A stretch of 7,608 nucleotides of DNA from an uncultured bacterium. GTDB taxonomy: Bacteria > Bacillota > Clostridia > Lachnospirales > Lachnospiraceae. Below, piece after piece: positions 1-5,794 of the stretch. The number at the start of each line of letters is the position of its first letter. Position 1 is the stretch's first letter. The stretch lies in assembly GCA_937916345.1 (NCBI GenBank), contig CALFUE010000204.1, positions 1 to 7,608 on the forward strand. The letters run 5' to 3'. The position numbers and the translations under genes were made by a program. The notes beneath the pieces were generated by a model that was not told where the DNA came from, ran no database searches, and worked only from the letters and a program-made list of their open reading frames with translations.

Positions 1-1
1 G

Positions 2-631
2 GCAGGTGCCGTATTTGATTTCCTCGACGGCATGGCTGCACGCCTGCTCGGCGTTTCTTCTCCCATAGGGAAGGAACTCGACTCGCTGGCAGACGTAATC
101 ACTTTCGGCTTTGCCCCGTCTGCAATGGCATTTACCTTTTTGAGCCAACACTTCGTCTGCGGTGAGGAATGCGACATCACCAGCCTGATACCCTACACGG
201 CATTCATCATGGCGGCTTTCTCAGCCCTGCGCCTGGCAAAGTTCAATCTCGACGAGCGGCAGGCTATGGGATTTATCGGCCTGCCCACCCCCGCGAACGC
301 ACTCTTCTGGACGTCGTTCATTATTACGGCGGAGAAATTCGCCATACCCTACCTGCCCTGGTTCACAATTCTGCTGCTGCTCGTTTGCTGCTGGCTGCTC
401 GTTTGCGAAATCCCCATGTTCGCACTCAAGTTCAAGCAATACGGCTGGAGCGGGAACGAACTGCGCTACGGGTTTATAGCCGTCAGTGCCGCACTGCTGG
501 TATTCCTCGGTTGGAACGCCTTTTGCATAATAATTCCAGCAAGCCACACGCTCATCAATGTCCGGAGCCGGAATGTTGAGCAGTGTGATTTCCTCCTTTG
601 TTATCTCCTTAAAATTAATGGATTCCTTTGA
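2..631 (+). CDS. pssA: CDP-diacylglycerol-serine O-phosphatidyltransferase, 5' partial and with a chimeric 3' end
   Basis: This integral membrane enzyme would join CDP-diacylglycerol and L-serine to make phosphatidylserine, the precursor of phosphatidylethanolamine. The frame is open from base 2, so the start lies outside the window; the ATG at 32 is internal. The CDP-alcohol phosphatidyltransferase signature D-x2-D-G-x2-A-R-x8-G-x3-D-x3-D is complete: FDFLDGMAAR at 14-43, then GKELDSLAD just after, giving all four metal-binding aspartates. Hydrophobic stretches follow (ADVITFGFAPSAMAF, IPYTAFIMAAFSAL, TILLLLVCCWLLV, FIAVSAALLVFLGW), along with RLAKFN and FIGLPTPANALF, which I associate with Bacteroidales PssA. 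Family identity is clear; serine as substrate is inferred from overall resemblance. Native sequence seems to end at about FCIII (521-535). The remaining ~30 codons to the stop at 629-631 are antisense to the ATPase gene and are probably not real. Base composition is richer in G+C than in the neighbouring ATPase gene. Confidence 0.85.
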   Translation, partial: AGAVFDFLDGMAARLLGVSSPIGKELDSLADVITFGFAPSAMAFTFLSQHFVCGEECDITSLIPYTAFIMAAFSALRLAKFNLDERQAMGFIGLPTPANALFWTSFIITAEKFAIPYLPWFTILLLLVCCWLLVCEIPMFALKFKQYGWSGNELRYGFIAVSAALLVFLGWNAFCIIIPASHTLINVRSRNVEQCDFLLCYLLKINGFL

Positions 632-1846
632 GTTCGCGAATACGGTGAAGCCTTTCTCGGAAAGCTTCATAAAAAAGAGATCCATGTAACCGAAGAATTT
701 TTCTTTTTCTTCCTCACGGTACTGCAGCTCGTCAAGAACGCAGCAGCCGTCTGTCAGGATACACTCTCTAGTAACTGCCCATATAGCCTTCTCCACGAAG
801 CTGTAATCATAAACGAAGAGCTTTTTACAGTTTACCGTAAGAGCCCTCAGATTATTCTTTTTGCAGAAATTGCGGACAAAGAATTTTCGTCCGCTTCCCT
901 CGTCTCCGATGTAGGAGAACAGTCTGCTGCCCTGGGCATAAGCTATCTCCATAGCTTCGAGCACATTGGAATTGCAGAGTACCTCGTCAAGCTCATCATC
1001 TTCCTTTGTGAGCATACGCATGAATCTGGAATAATTCTCGTCGAGCTCCATGGGATGACGCCCGAAGAGGTAATCTATGATACGCTTGTCCGGCGATACC
1101 ACCGTAGAAAAGGGCATCGAGGGGATAACGCGAAGATCGAGTATGGGAAGGAACTGCTCCAGACATGCAGACATGTCTCCATAAGCGGTAGTTATGGAAA
1201 AATTACCGGCATAATAGAGCTTCGCAGCCGACTCGATTGTGGGTGAGGAAAGACTGCCGTTCTCATTGATTATCTGAAATACTCCTGCGTAATCTGTCTG
1301 TGTAGACGAAAGTATGGCACATGCAAAGCAGAAATAGGTAAAATCCTCGAATCCCCGCTTTGTGCAAAGGTTGTGGAGGGGAAGATCAATACCTGCCGCA
1401 ATGGTCGCGTCAGCCCGCTCCCTGATAGCTTTGATCCTCTCCTCAGATGTGCGGCCGTCTGACACAGGAGCTGACCCGGATTCGGAATCATCCTTCGATT
1501 CCTCTTTATCGACATGGACTGCGAACTGTGAAAAAAGATCGTCGAGCTCATCATCGTCTTCGGCGCTTTCCTCTTCTTCTGCTTCTTCGCCCTCACTGTC
1601 GCCTTCCTCTGAATCCGGATTAGCAGTGCCTTTGACAGCCTGCGCACGCGTCCTGTCAAACCGGATTATCTTGTCTCTGGTGACATCCGATGCCACCTCC
1701 AGATCCGGATACAAAACATTCTTAAAACCGCCCTGACCGCTGGCAAAAACCTGCTTCATTTCTTCGAGATGAACATTGAGAGCGCGGTTTACACAGTCAA
1801 ATACACAGCTCATGTATTCATCGTAGCCGGTAAATACTTCTGCCAT
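221..1846 (-). CDS. AAA+ ATPase of a contractile injection system; C-terminus lost at the chimeric junction
   Basis: This resembles the cytoplasmic AAA+ ATPase found in most extracellular CIS loci (Afp15-like), whose exact role in assembly is not settled. Residues 1-75 are a helical N-terminus, 78-103 an acidic linker rich in D and E, and about 134-300 a helical domain with LPLHNLCTKRGFEDFTYFCF, matching the N-terminal domain of CIS ATPases. The AAA core has a deviant Walker A (G314-DEGSG-RKF, without the usual GK[ST]), a good Walker B (CCVLDE, D372-E373), a sensor-1 asparagine (N405) and IPAPDIDER ending at R433, typical of the end of such a module. The weak P-loop suggests this may be the first, degenerate module of a longer protein. 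Native sequence probably stops near K442; residues 443-541 are antisense of pssA and should be ignored. The ATG lies 3 nt after the upstream stop, with AAGGAG inside that gene, so translation may be coupled. Confidence 0.8.
   Translation of the reverse strand: MAEVFTGYDEYMSCVFDCVNRALNVHLEEMKQVFASGQGGFKNVLYPDLEVASDVTRDKIIRFDRTRAQAVKGTANPDSEEGDSEGEEAEEEESAEDDDELDDLFSQFAVHVDKEESKDDSESGSAPVSDGRTSEERIKAIRERADATIAAGIDLPLHNLCTKRGFEDFTYFCFACAILSSTQTDYAGVFQIINENGSLSSPTIESAAKLYYAGNFSITTAYGDMSACLEQFLPILDLRVIPSMPFSTVVSPDKRIIDYLFGRHPMELDENYSRFMRMLTKEDDELDEVLCNSNVLEAMEIAYAQGSRLFSYIGDEGSGRKFFVRNFCKKNNLRALTVNCKKLFVYDYSFVEKAIWAVTRECILTDGCCVLDELQYREEEKEKFFGYMDLFFMKLSEKGFTVFANSKESINFKEITKEEITLLNIPAPDIDERVACWNYYAKGVPTEEYQQCGTDGYKPVAQFVPAPAVLLELECEHGDFANEQPAANEQQQNCEPGQVGYGEFLRRNNERRPEECVRGGGQADKSHSLPLVEIELCQAQG
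518..538. other. Putative chimeric junction between two unrelated genomes
   Basis: Two convergent genes lose their natural C-termini at the same point. To the left, the plus-strand frame reads good PssA up to about GWNAFCIII. To the right, the minus-strand frame reads good AAA+ sequence down to IPAPDIDERVACWNYYAK. The bases at 521-538 encode FCIII on the plus strand and WNYYAK on the minus strand, so a short shared A/T-rich stretch of roughly 15 bases could have been the point of joining. Beyond it each frame runs on as antisense of the other gene: about 100 codons for the ATPase and about 30 for PssA. Rough hand counts of G+C fall from 60% (1-60) and 55% (421-480) to 40% (601-660) and 33% (661-720). 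A false assembly join or an amplification chimera is the simplest reading. A real deletion or transfer breakpoint cannot be excluded. Confidence 0.7.
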
Positions 1847-1849
1847 ATG

Positions 1850-2107
1850 TTACTCTTCTCTCCTTACATGAAATATCGCCGTCGCATCAAAAATACTCGG
1901 CGCTTTGTTTATGGATTTGGACTCGTCAAAGACAGTCTTTCCCATGTCACCCGGGTCTTCATTGATATACTTTACCTTGACCAAGGGCTTGTACATGAGA
2001 GTCTCCTCATCCTCATCCATGGCAGCATTGGCTTTTTTTGCCTCATCACGCTTTTGGTTCTGCTGCTGCAAAAAAAGGTTGTCGGTACGCCTTCCCAGAA
2101 AACTCAT
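1850..2107 (-). CDS. Small hypothetical protein between the STAS protein and the CIS ATPase
   Basis: I do not recognise this 85-residue protein. It is strongly charged, with a glutamine-rich start (LFLQQQNQKRDEAKK), an acidic patch (DEDEE, about residues 31-35) and a more ordered-looking second half (PLVKVKYINEDPGD, then KAPSIFDATAIFHVRREE). It has no signal peptide, membrane segment or cysteine, so a cytoplasmic protein is likely. The start is well supported: AAGGAGGG lies at 2114-2121, 6 nt upstream of the ATG and the strongest Shine-Dalgarno in the window. It sits 25 nt after the STAS gene and 3 nt before the ATPase gene, so it is almost certainly co-transcribed with both. Its position suggests an accessory partner of the ATPase or STAS protein, but this is inference from context only. 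The plus-strand reading frames over the same bases have no comparable start signal or operon fit. Confidence 0.75.
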   Translation of the reverse strand: MSFLGRRTDNLFLQQQNQKRDEAKKANAAMDEDEETLMYKPLVKVKYINEDPGDMGKTVFDESKSINKAPSIFDATAIFHVRREE

Positions 2108-2132
2108 ACGCTGCCCTCCTTATCTGAAATAT

Positions 2133-2432
2133 TTATTCTATGATCAATACATCCGCAAAACCGGTCATCTTGAAAATGTTTTTGACCAGAGGACACACAT
2201 TGATCAGTTTTTGAGAGCCATTCTTTGATTTTGCTGTCTTCTGCCCTATAAGAAGAGCCCTTAATCCCGCACTTGAAATGTATACAAGATCCTTCATGTC
2301 AATGATGACATTTGTACCTTTCTGAAACGCATTAAGAACAGCTGTCTGAAATTCTCCGGCATTTGTGGCGTCTACACGTCCTTCAATGTTAAGTTTTACC
2401 ACATTACCATCTCTTGTTTCCCGAATTACCAC
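2133..2432 (-). CDS. STAS-domain protein, anti-sigma factor antagonist-like
   Basis: This is a single-domain STAS protein of 99 residues, the usual size for SpoIIAA/RsbV-type antagonists. Family members bind a partner kinase or anti-sigma factor and are switched off by phosphorylation of one serine. The N-terminal strands with G-R-V-D-A-T-N-A (18-25) and the core VIIDMKDLVYISSAGLRALL (42-61) are diagnostic. S54, in I-S-S-A-G-L, aligns with the phosphorylated serine of SpoIIAA, so the switch residue appears intact. No matching kinase or sigma factor is in the window. It lies between baseplate genes and the CIS ATPase, 25 nt from the next gene, suggesting a regulatory or structural-switch role in the injection system; this is inference. 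The start is uncertain: the GTG at 2430-2432 gives a normal family length but has no clear Shine-Dalgarno. A well-placed one precedes an out-of-frame ATG at 2446-2448. Confidence 0.85.
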   Translation of the reverse strand: MVIRETRDGNVVKLNIEGRVDATNAGEFQTAVLNAFQKGTNVIIDMKDLVYISSAGLRALLIGQKTAKSKNGSQKLINVCPLVKNIFKMTGFADVLIIE

Positions 2433-2463
2433 AATATTTACTTTTCATCCTCATCAACCTCTC
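2404..2463 (-). promoter_or_regulatory. Alternative translation start region of the STAS gene
   Basis: A Shine-Dalgarno-like GAGAGG (2458-2463) sits 9 nt before an ATG at 2446-2448. That ATG opens a 14-codon frame, ending in TAA at 2404-2406, which overlaps the first codons of the STAS gene in another frame. The frame passes a run of four A's (2442-2445) directly after the ATG. With three A's there, the ATG would read straight into the STAS protein as M-K-V-N-I-V-V-I-R. This may be a sequencing or assembly indel, a short coupled leader, or chance. Confidence 0.35.
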
Positions 2464-2465
2464 AA

Positions 2466-2492
2466 AGGAAGGTGCTAAAAATGTACCTTCCT
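2466..2492. repeat. 8-bp inverted repeat with 11-nt spacer upstream of the STAS gene
   Basis: AGGAAGGT (2466-2473) and ACCTTCCT (2485-2492) are perfect inverted repeats separated by an A/T-rich 11-nt spacer. The palindrome lies about 34 nt upstream of the STAS start. It could be an operator for a dimeric regulator or a small hairpin in the transcript. No T-run follows on the minus strand, so a terminator is unlikely. I see no convincing -35/-10 pair around it. Confidence 0.4.
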
Positions 2493-2505
2493 AAATTCAA
2501 ATCCG

Positions 2506-2581
2506 CTCCCGGCGGACTTGGCTCCGGATTTGCGGTCGCTTTGCGACCTTCCACTGCAAATCTGTGTGCATCCCGCCGGAG
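2506..2581 (-). repeat. Nested stem-loop intergenic element, possibly a dispersed repeat
   Basis: Three layers of inverted repeat fold into one long imperfect hairpin. The outer arms CTCCCGGCGG (2506-2515) and CCGCCGGAG (2573-2581) pair over 9 bp with one bulged base. The middle arms GATTTGC (2527-2533) and GCAAATC (2556-2562) pair over 7 bp. The inner arms GGTCGC (2534-2539) and GCGACC (2543-2548) pair over 6 bp around a 3-nt loop. CTCCGG (2522-2527) also matches CCGGAG (2576-2581), giving an alternative fold. The element begins 6 nt after the stop of the tail protein gene and is not followed by a T-run, so it does not look like a simple intrinsic terminator. Its compact layered form resembles dispersed intergenic repeats (REP/MITE-like), or an mRNA-stability or attenuation structure dividing the baseplate genes from the STAS-ATPase block. 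Confidence 0.6.
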
Positions 2582-2587
2582 ACCTTA

Positions 2588-3685
2588 TCATTCGTACAGT
2601 ACCACACCTCCGTCGATTTGTCCACTATCAATCACAGCATCCTGAAGCTTGAATACCATAGCATTCATATCGAGATACCTGTTTCCGTCCAGAACACTGT
2701 CGTGTGACAGCTCGATCAGCTTTACCCTGCTCCTGATGGGTCTGAACTGGTCAATCAGATGGAACAGGAATATCTTTTCTTCCTCGTTCAGCTGGCGGTT
2801 TATCAGCACCGTCACTCCGTATCTGTCACGGGGTTTCAGCGCAGATACCTTCTCCTGCTTTTCTTTATTCTCGTAGGAGACTATGGTGTTCTGCTCAAGA
2901 ACTATGGGTTTTTCACCGATGGCCAGCTCTACGCAACGCTCCAGCGCCCATTTCGATCCCTTCATCCTGTTAAGCTGCCAACCTTCATTTACGATGCTGC
3001 GCATTACATCGTCCGGGAAGGAACCCGGTATCAGCTCGATACCTAGCCATTTGGCATATACGGGAATGAGTTCCGCCGGGCACTTGTCAAGAGCCAGCAG
3101 ATCGGGGAGAGCGTCTATCTCAGCCTGCCTGTCGTGGTATATCTCCGCAAATATGGAGATGAACCGGTGGAAGAAGCTCCCTCTTTCTCTATAGACCTCA
3201 GGGAAAATATTTAAGAATACATCCCCCTCCTGGTCGAGCCTGATCCCCCGTATCCTAAGGTTTCCCTCGCCCTTTACTACCAGCGAGACGAAGAGGTATC
3301 TGCCCTCGCAGCTGTAAAGCAGCAGATCGCTCTTTTGGGCAAAGCGCTGTGCCCCCAGCCGCTTGAGGAAATCCTCCTTTTCGTATACGGATACGTCCGA
3401 CTTCAGGTACTCTCCGATATCGAGATATCTGGTGCCGTCGGAGATCACCGGATCATCTGTCGCGTATGCGTACACATACAATGCCCTCTGCTCCGAGACA
3501 TCCGTATCCATGGATAAGCGCCCCCACTGCATGCCCTTTTCACCGCTGTCCAGCGGATCGAGGAACACGCCTGCGACACCTGTGCTCTCATCGACTGCCA
3601 AAAGAGCGTCATCGGGAGAAGTGAACCCCTGCAGGCAGCTCCTCTTTATTCTGTTCTTTTTTATGGTAAATATTATATCCGGCAT
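2588..3685 (-). CDS. Tail protein I / gp7-like baseplate wedge protein of the contractile injection system
   Basis: This protein belongs to the phage tail protein I-like group (TIGR02242-type domain), a baseplate wedge component that contacts the gpJ/gp6-like proteins. The signature region runs from about residue 160 to 326: FPEVYRERGSFFHRFISIFA, then EIDALPDLLALDKCPAELIP, AKWLGIEL, MKGSKWALERCVELAIGEKP, RYGVTVLI and QFRPIRSRVKLIEL, in the family order. Residues 1-155 form a probable beta-rich domain (MQWGRLSMDTDVSEQRALYV) and 327-365 a short C-terminal tail. DGTRYLD (83-89) and DGNRYLD (333-339) form an internal repeat. There is no signal peptide or membrane segment. The ATG is supported by AAGAGGT at 3691-3697, 5 nt upstream and overlapping the stop of the preceding gene, which implies translational coupling. 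Which position in the wedge it fills relative to Afp12, gp7 or gpI is inferred, not shown. Confidence 0.82.
   Translation of the reverse strand: MPDIIFTIKKNRIKRSCLQGFTSPDDALLAVDESTGVAGVFLDPLDSGEKGMQWGRLSMDTDVSEQRALYVYAYATDDPVISDGTRYLDIGEYLKSDVSVYEKEDFLKRLGAQRFAQKSDLLLYSCEGRYLFVSLVVKGEGNLRIRGIRLDQEGDVFLNIFPEVYRERGSFFHRFISIFAEIYHDRQAEIDALPDLLALDKCPAELIPVYAKWLGIELIPGSFPDDVMRSIVNEGWQLNRMKGSKWALERCVELAIGEKPIVLEQNTIVSYENKEKQEKVSALKPRDRYGVTVLINRQLNEEEKIFLFHLIDQFRPIRSRVKLIELSHDSVLDGNRYLDMNAMVFKLQDAVIDSGQIDGGVVLYE
2669..2689 (-). repeat. Direct repeat copy encoding DGNRYLD
   Basis: This 21-base stretch matches 18 of 21 bases at 3419-3439 in the same orientation, 750 bases apart within the same gene. 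Both copies encode D-G-x-R-Y-L-D followed by a hydrophobic residue, so an internal protein motif repeat is more likely than a DNA-level element. Confidence 0.5.
3419..3439 (-). repeat. Direct repeat copy encoding DGTRYLD
   Basis: This is the partner of 2669-2689, with three mismatches in 21 bases, located near residue 85 of the tail protein. A looser G-R-Y-L-D-V-N occurs in the adjacent gpJ-like protein near residue 333, suggesting a shared short structural motif among these baseplate proteins. Confidence 0.5.
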
Positions 3686-3695
3686 ATTCTACCTC

Positions 3696-5789
3696 TTATG
3701 AATGTATAATCTCTATATCAACATTCCCAAGGGCGCAGAGCACGAACTTATCAGGATAAATATTGCCCTCGTAAAACTTCGCGAGACCTCCCTGGGGACG
3801 AAGGGACAGATCATAAACATAATCAACCTCTTCTATGCTCTCCAGTGCCCTGAACACCTCGTTATAGAGAAGGGGCTCGCCGAAGGTCTTTTCGTTTCTG
3901 CGGTACTCGCATACTCTCTTCAGCACGGCGTCAACCCTGTCCTTCGCTTCACTCTCGAAGCCTCTCCTGACGCTGACAGTACCCCTGACATTGACATTTA
4001 CGAAGCCGGGATTACGAAGCTCTATCCTGGTGGTGAGCAGCCTTCTCTCCATCAGCTGCTCCATTATAAGATTCTTGTATGTCTCTGACAGGGCATCCGA
4101 GCCCCCGTCCGTGTCCGGAAGCACCACTACCTCCACCAGATTGAGTTCCTCATTCATCACAGCGTGGGCTTTCTTGATGCACAGACCCGGAGTAGAAAGG
4201 ACAACAGCCTCATAATCGCTGCCGCAGACAGCCACATAGGGGCTGTAGACATCCTTCAGAAATCTGGATCTCATCTCCTCAAAGGTCTCGGAGAAAGATC
4301 CGCCTATTCCGGGAGCAGGATTTCGAAAGGTGATGCCATCCGACATATTCTCTCCCCTGAAGGACTTGCCCTTCATGACATTGCCGTCCTCTCCGCGGGA
4401 GGTGGCACAGCAGGCAAGGAAGAGATCCGATCCGATGAAATCGCCCGCATCCTCTATCACTATGCTGCCCTCGTTCTCGAGGAGATGATAGTAGAGGCTC
4501 CCCACCTCATTCTTCTCGGGGCGAAGGAAATCGTATATCTTTTCTCCGGCGGCATCAGTGCGCTCCGCTATAAGACAGAAGCTGCCTCTCACGATATGGT
4601 CGTAGGGAAGATCTATCTCCTGATTATCATAACCGAATACATGACCTACACGGTACTGTCTCATGGCCTCCTCGGTGTACATAACGACTCTTATGGCGTT
4701 TTTTGCCTTCTCGGGACCGAAGCCGTATTTATCCTTGTCAAAATTATATTCAAACTGTCCGAAGCCGTGGCGATTGACATCTAAATATCTGCCCTGCTCG
4801 CCATCAGCGTGATCGCTGCGATAGAGTCTGTAGCTTCCGCCCTTTTCCTCCCTCACATAGACATTCGTAAAGCCCATCTCCGCAAAGTCGCTGTAGACTC
4901 TGGCCTCAGACTGCTTCTGGAAGGTGAACATGGTGCATTTGGTGTCCTTCTGCCATACCTCAAAGAGGAAAGCCGAAAATTCCATGAGTCTGGGTGGAAT
5001 ATCGTAATTTGAGTAGGTGAGACGGGCTCTGATGCAGTAGCCCTCCATGGGTCCCTCTGTGTAAACAGCCGCGCCCTCAGGCATCCTGAATCTCACCTCG
5101 CCGGAGATGAGGAAGCCCGCGGTATAGTCCCTGGGTGAGAGCTCCTTAAAACCGCCCTCGCAGTAGCATTCCCAGACGATGGTGGCAAACATATTCCTGT
5201 TACGCTCGCTCAAGGGGTTTCTGCTCTTATTTTCCTCGAAGGACGCGTAGCAGATAACATCCTCTCCCGCCGGCGGCAGAGCGTCCGCGTAGAAATATAT
5301 CTCATTCCCTTTAGCCGGCTTCTTTCCGAATACATAAGCCGGTATCCCGGCCTCGGGATCAAGCACATAGGACACATCCCGAAACTTATCACTGTCGTTT
5401 TCCTTTGTGTAGGCTCCTATGAGCTGATTTCCGTAGACGGTGGTTATCCTGTCGGTCTCAAAGGTGAGATCCCCGAGCCTGAAGCTCTGATGAGCGGGCA
5501 GTATCATAGGCGTTCCCAGACCCTCCGCTGCTATAAGAACCTTGGCGTTTTTAGCCTTTCTGGGAGTGATGCCCGCCATTGCGAGAAGACGAAGCCTTGC
5601 CATGGGAGACATGAATTCCACGGCGTTCTCAAGCATGATATTGGATACCGAAAGGGTCTCCAATACTGTAATACCCGGGTCAGAAGGGTTAAAGTTGGTC
5701 CACTCCGGATCATACAGTGGTATGGTAAGCATGGCGTCCGCCAGACGCTGCGTTACATTTTTTACCTGTTCGCTCTCTACATTTAACAT
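3696..5789 (-). CDS. gpJ/gp6-like baseplate assembly protein, second paralogue
   Basis: This 697-residue protein is a baseplate J-like (T4 gp6/Afp11-like) wedge subunit. The N-terminal hallmark is clear: Y-D-P-E-W-T-N-F-N-P-S-D-P-G-I-T-V-L-E at about 26-44, followed by a helical stretch. A beta-rich centre contains GRYLDVNRHGFGQFEYNFD (about 333-351). NPAPGIGGSFSETFEEM at about 490 opens the C-terminal J-like domain, which continues with YVAVCGSDYEAVVLSTPGL and ends at NVDIEIIHS. Family proteins ring the spike and link it to the sheath. The ATG lies 5 nt after the upstream stop, and AGGGA overlapping that stop serves as a plausible ribosome-binding site; the downstream gene starts 10 nt later. 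Being next to another J-like gene, it probably forms a hetero-oligomer with that product, as inferred from gp6 dimers in phage T4. No frameshift or internal stop is seen. Confidence 0.85.
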   Translation of the reverse strand: MLNVESEQVKNVTQRLADAMLTIPLYDPEWTNFNPSDPGITVLETLSVSNIMLENAVEFMSPMARLRLLAMAGITPRKAKNAKVLIAAEGLGTPMILPAHQSFRLGDLTFETDRITTVYGNQLIGAYTKENDSDKFRDVSYVLDPEAGIPAYVFGKKPAKGNEIYFYADALPPAGEDVICYASFEENKSRNPLSERNRNMFATIVWECYCEGGFKELSPRDYTAGFLISGEVRFRMPEGAAVYTEGPMEGYCIRARLTYSNYDIPPRLMEFSAFLFEVWQKDTKCTMFTFQKQSEARVYSDFAEMGFTNVYVREEKGGSYRLYRSDHADGEQGRYLDVNRHGFGQFEYNFDKDKYGFGPEKAKNAIRVVMYTEEAMRQYRVGHVFGYDNQEIDLPYDHIVRGSFCLIAERTDAAGEKIYDFLRPEKNEVGSLYYHLLENEGSIVIEDAGDFIGSDLFLACCATSRGEDGNVMKGKSFRGENMSDGITFRNPAPGIGGSFSETFEEMRSRFLKDVYSPYVAVCGSDYEAVVLSTPGLCIKKAHAVMNEELNLVEVVVLPDTDGGSDALSETYKNLIMEQLMERRLLTTRIELRNPGFVNVNVRGTVSVRRGFESEAKDRVDAVLKRVCEYRRNEKTFGEPLLYNEVFRALESIEEVDYVYDLSLRPQGGLAKFYEGNIYPDKFVLCALGNVDIEIIHS

Positions 5790-5794
5790 ATTTT

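Noticed and set aside
221..520. A genuine C-terminal domain of the ATPase (residues 443-541)
   Set aside because: These codons are exactly antisense to conserved PssA sequence (RLAKFN, GLPTPANALF) and show no AAA+ lid features; the extension is explained by the chimeric junction.
169..579. Plus-strand open frame of 136 codons inside pssA
   Set aside because: It is an alternative frame of a well-supported membrane enzyme, with no family signature and an arginine/histidine-rich composition typical of shadow frames.
1362..1736. Serine-rich plus-strand frame that could look like a low-complexity surface protein
   Set aside because: It is the antisense of the acidic D/E tract of the ATPase; GAA/GAG and GAT codons read backwards give serine and leucine codons.
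1769..2228. Two overlapping plus-strand frames with hydrophobic stretches over the small protein and STAS genes
   Set aside because: The minus-strand genes have a strong ribosome-binding site, tight operon spacing and, for STAS, a clear family match. The hydrophobic look comes from antisense of charged and Q-rich codons.
2466..2581. Intrinsic transcription terminator between the tail protein and STAS genes
   Set aside because: Stable hairpins are present but none is followed by a T-run on the minus strand, so a classic terminator is not supported.
4164..4784. 206-codon plus-strand frame opposite the second J-like gene
   Set aside because: It is antisense to a clear baseplate gene, has no recognisable domain or ribosome-binding site, and arises from codon bias on the coding strand.
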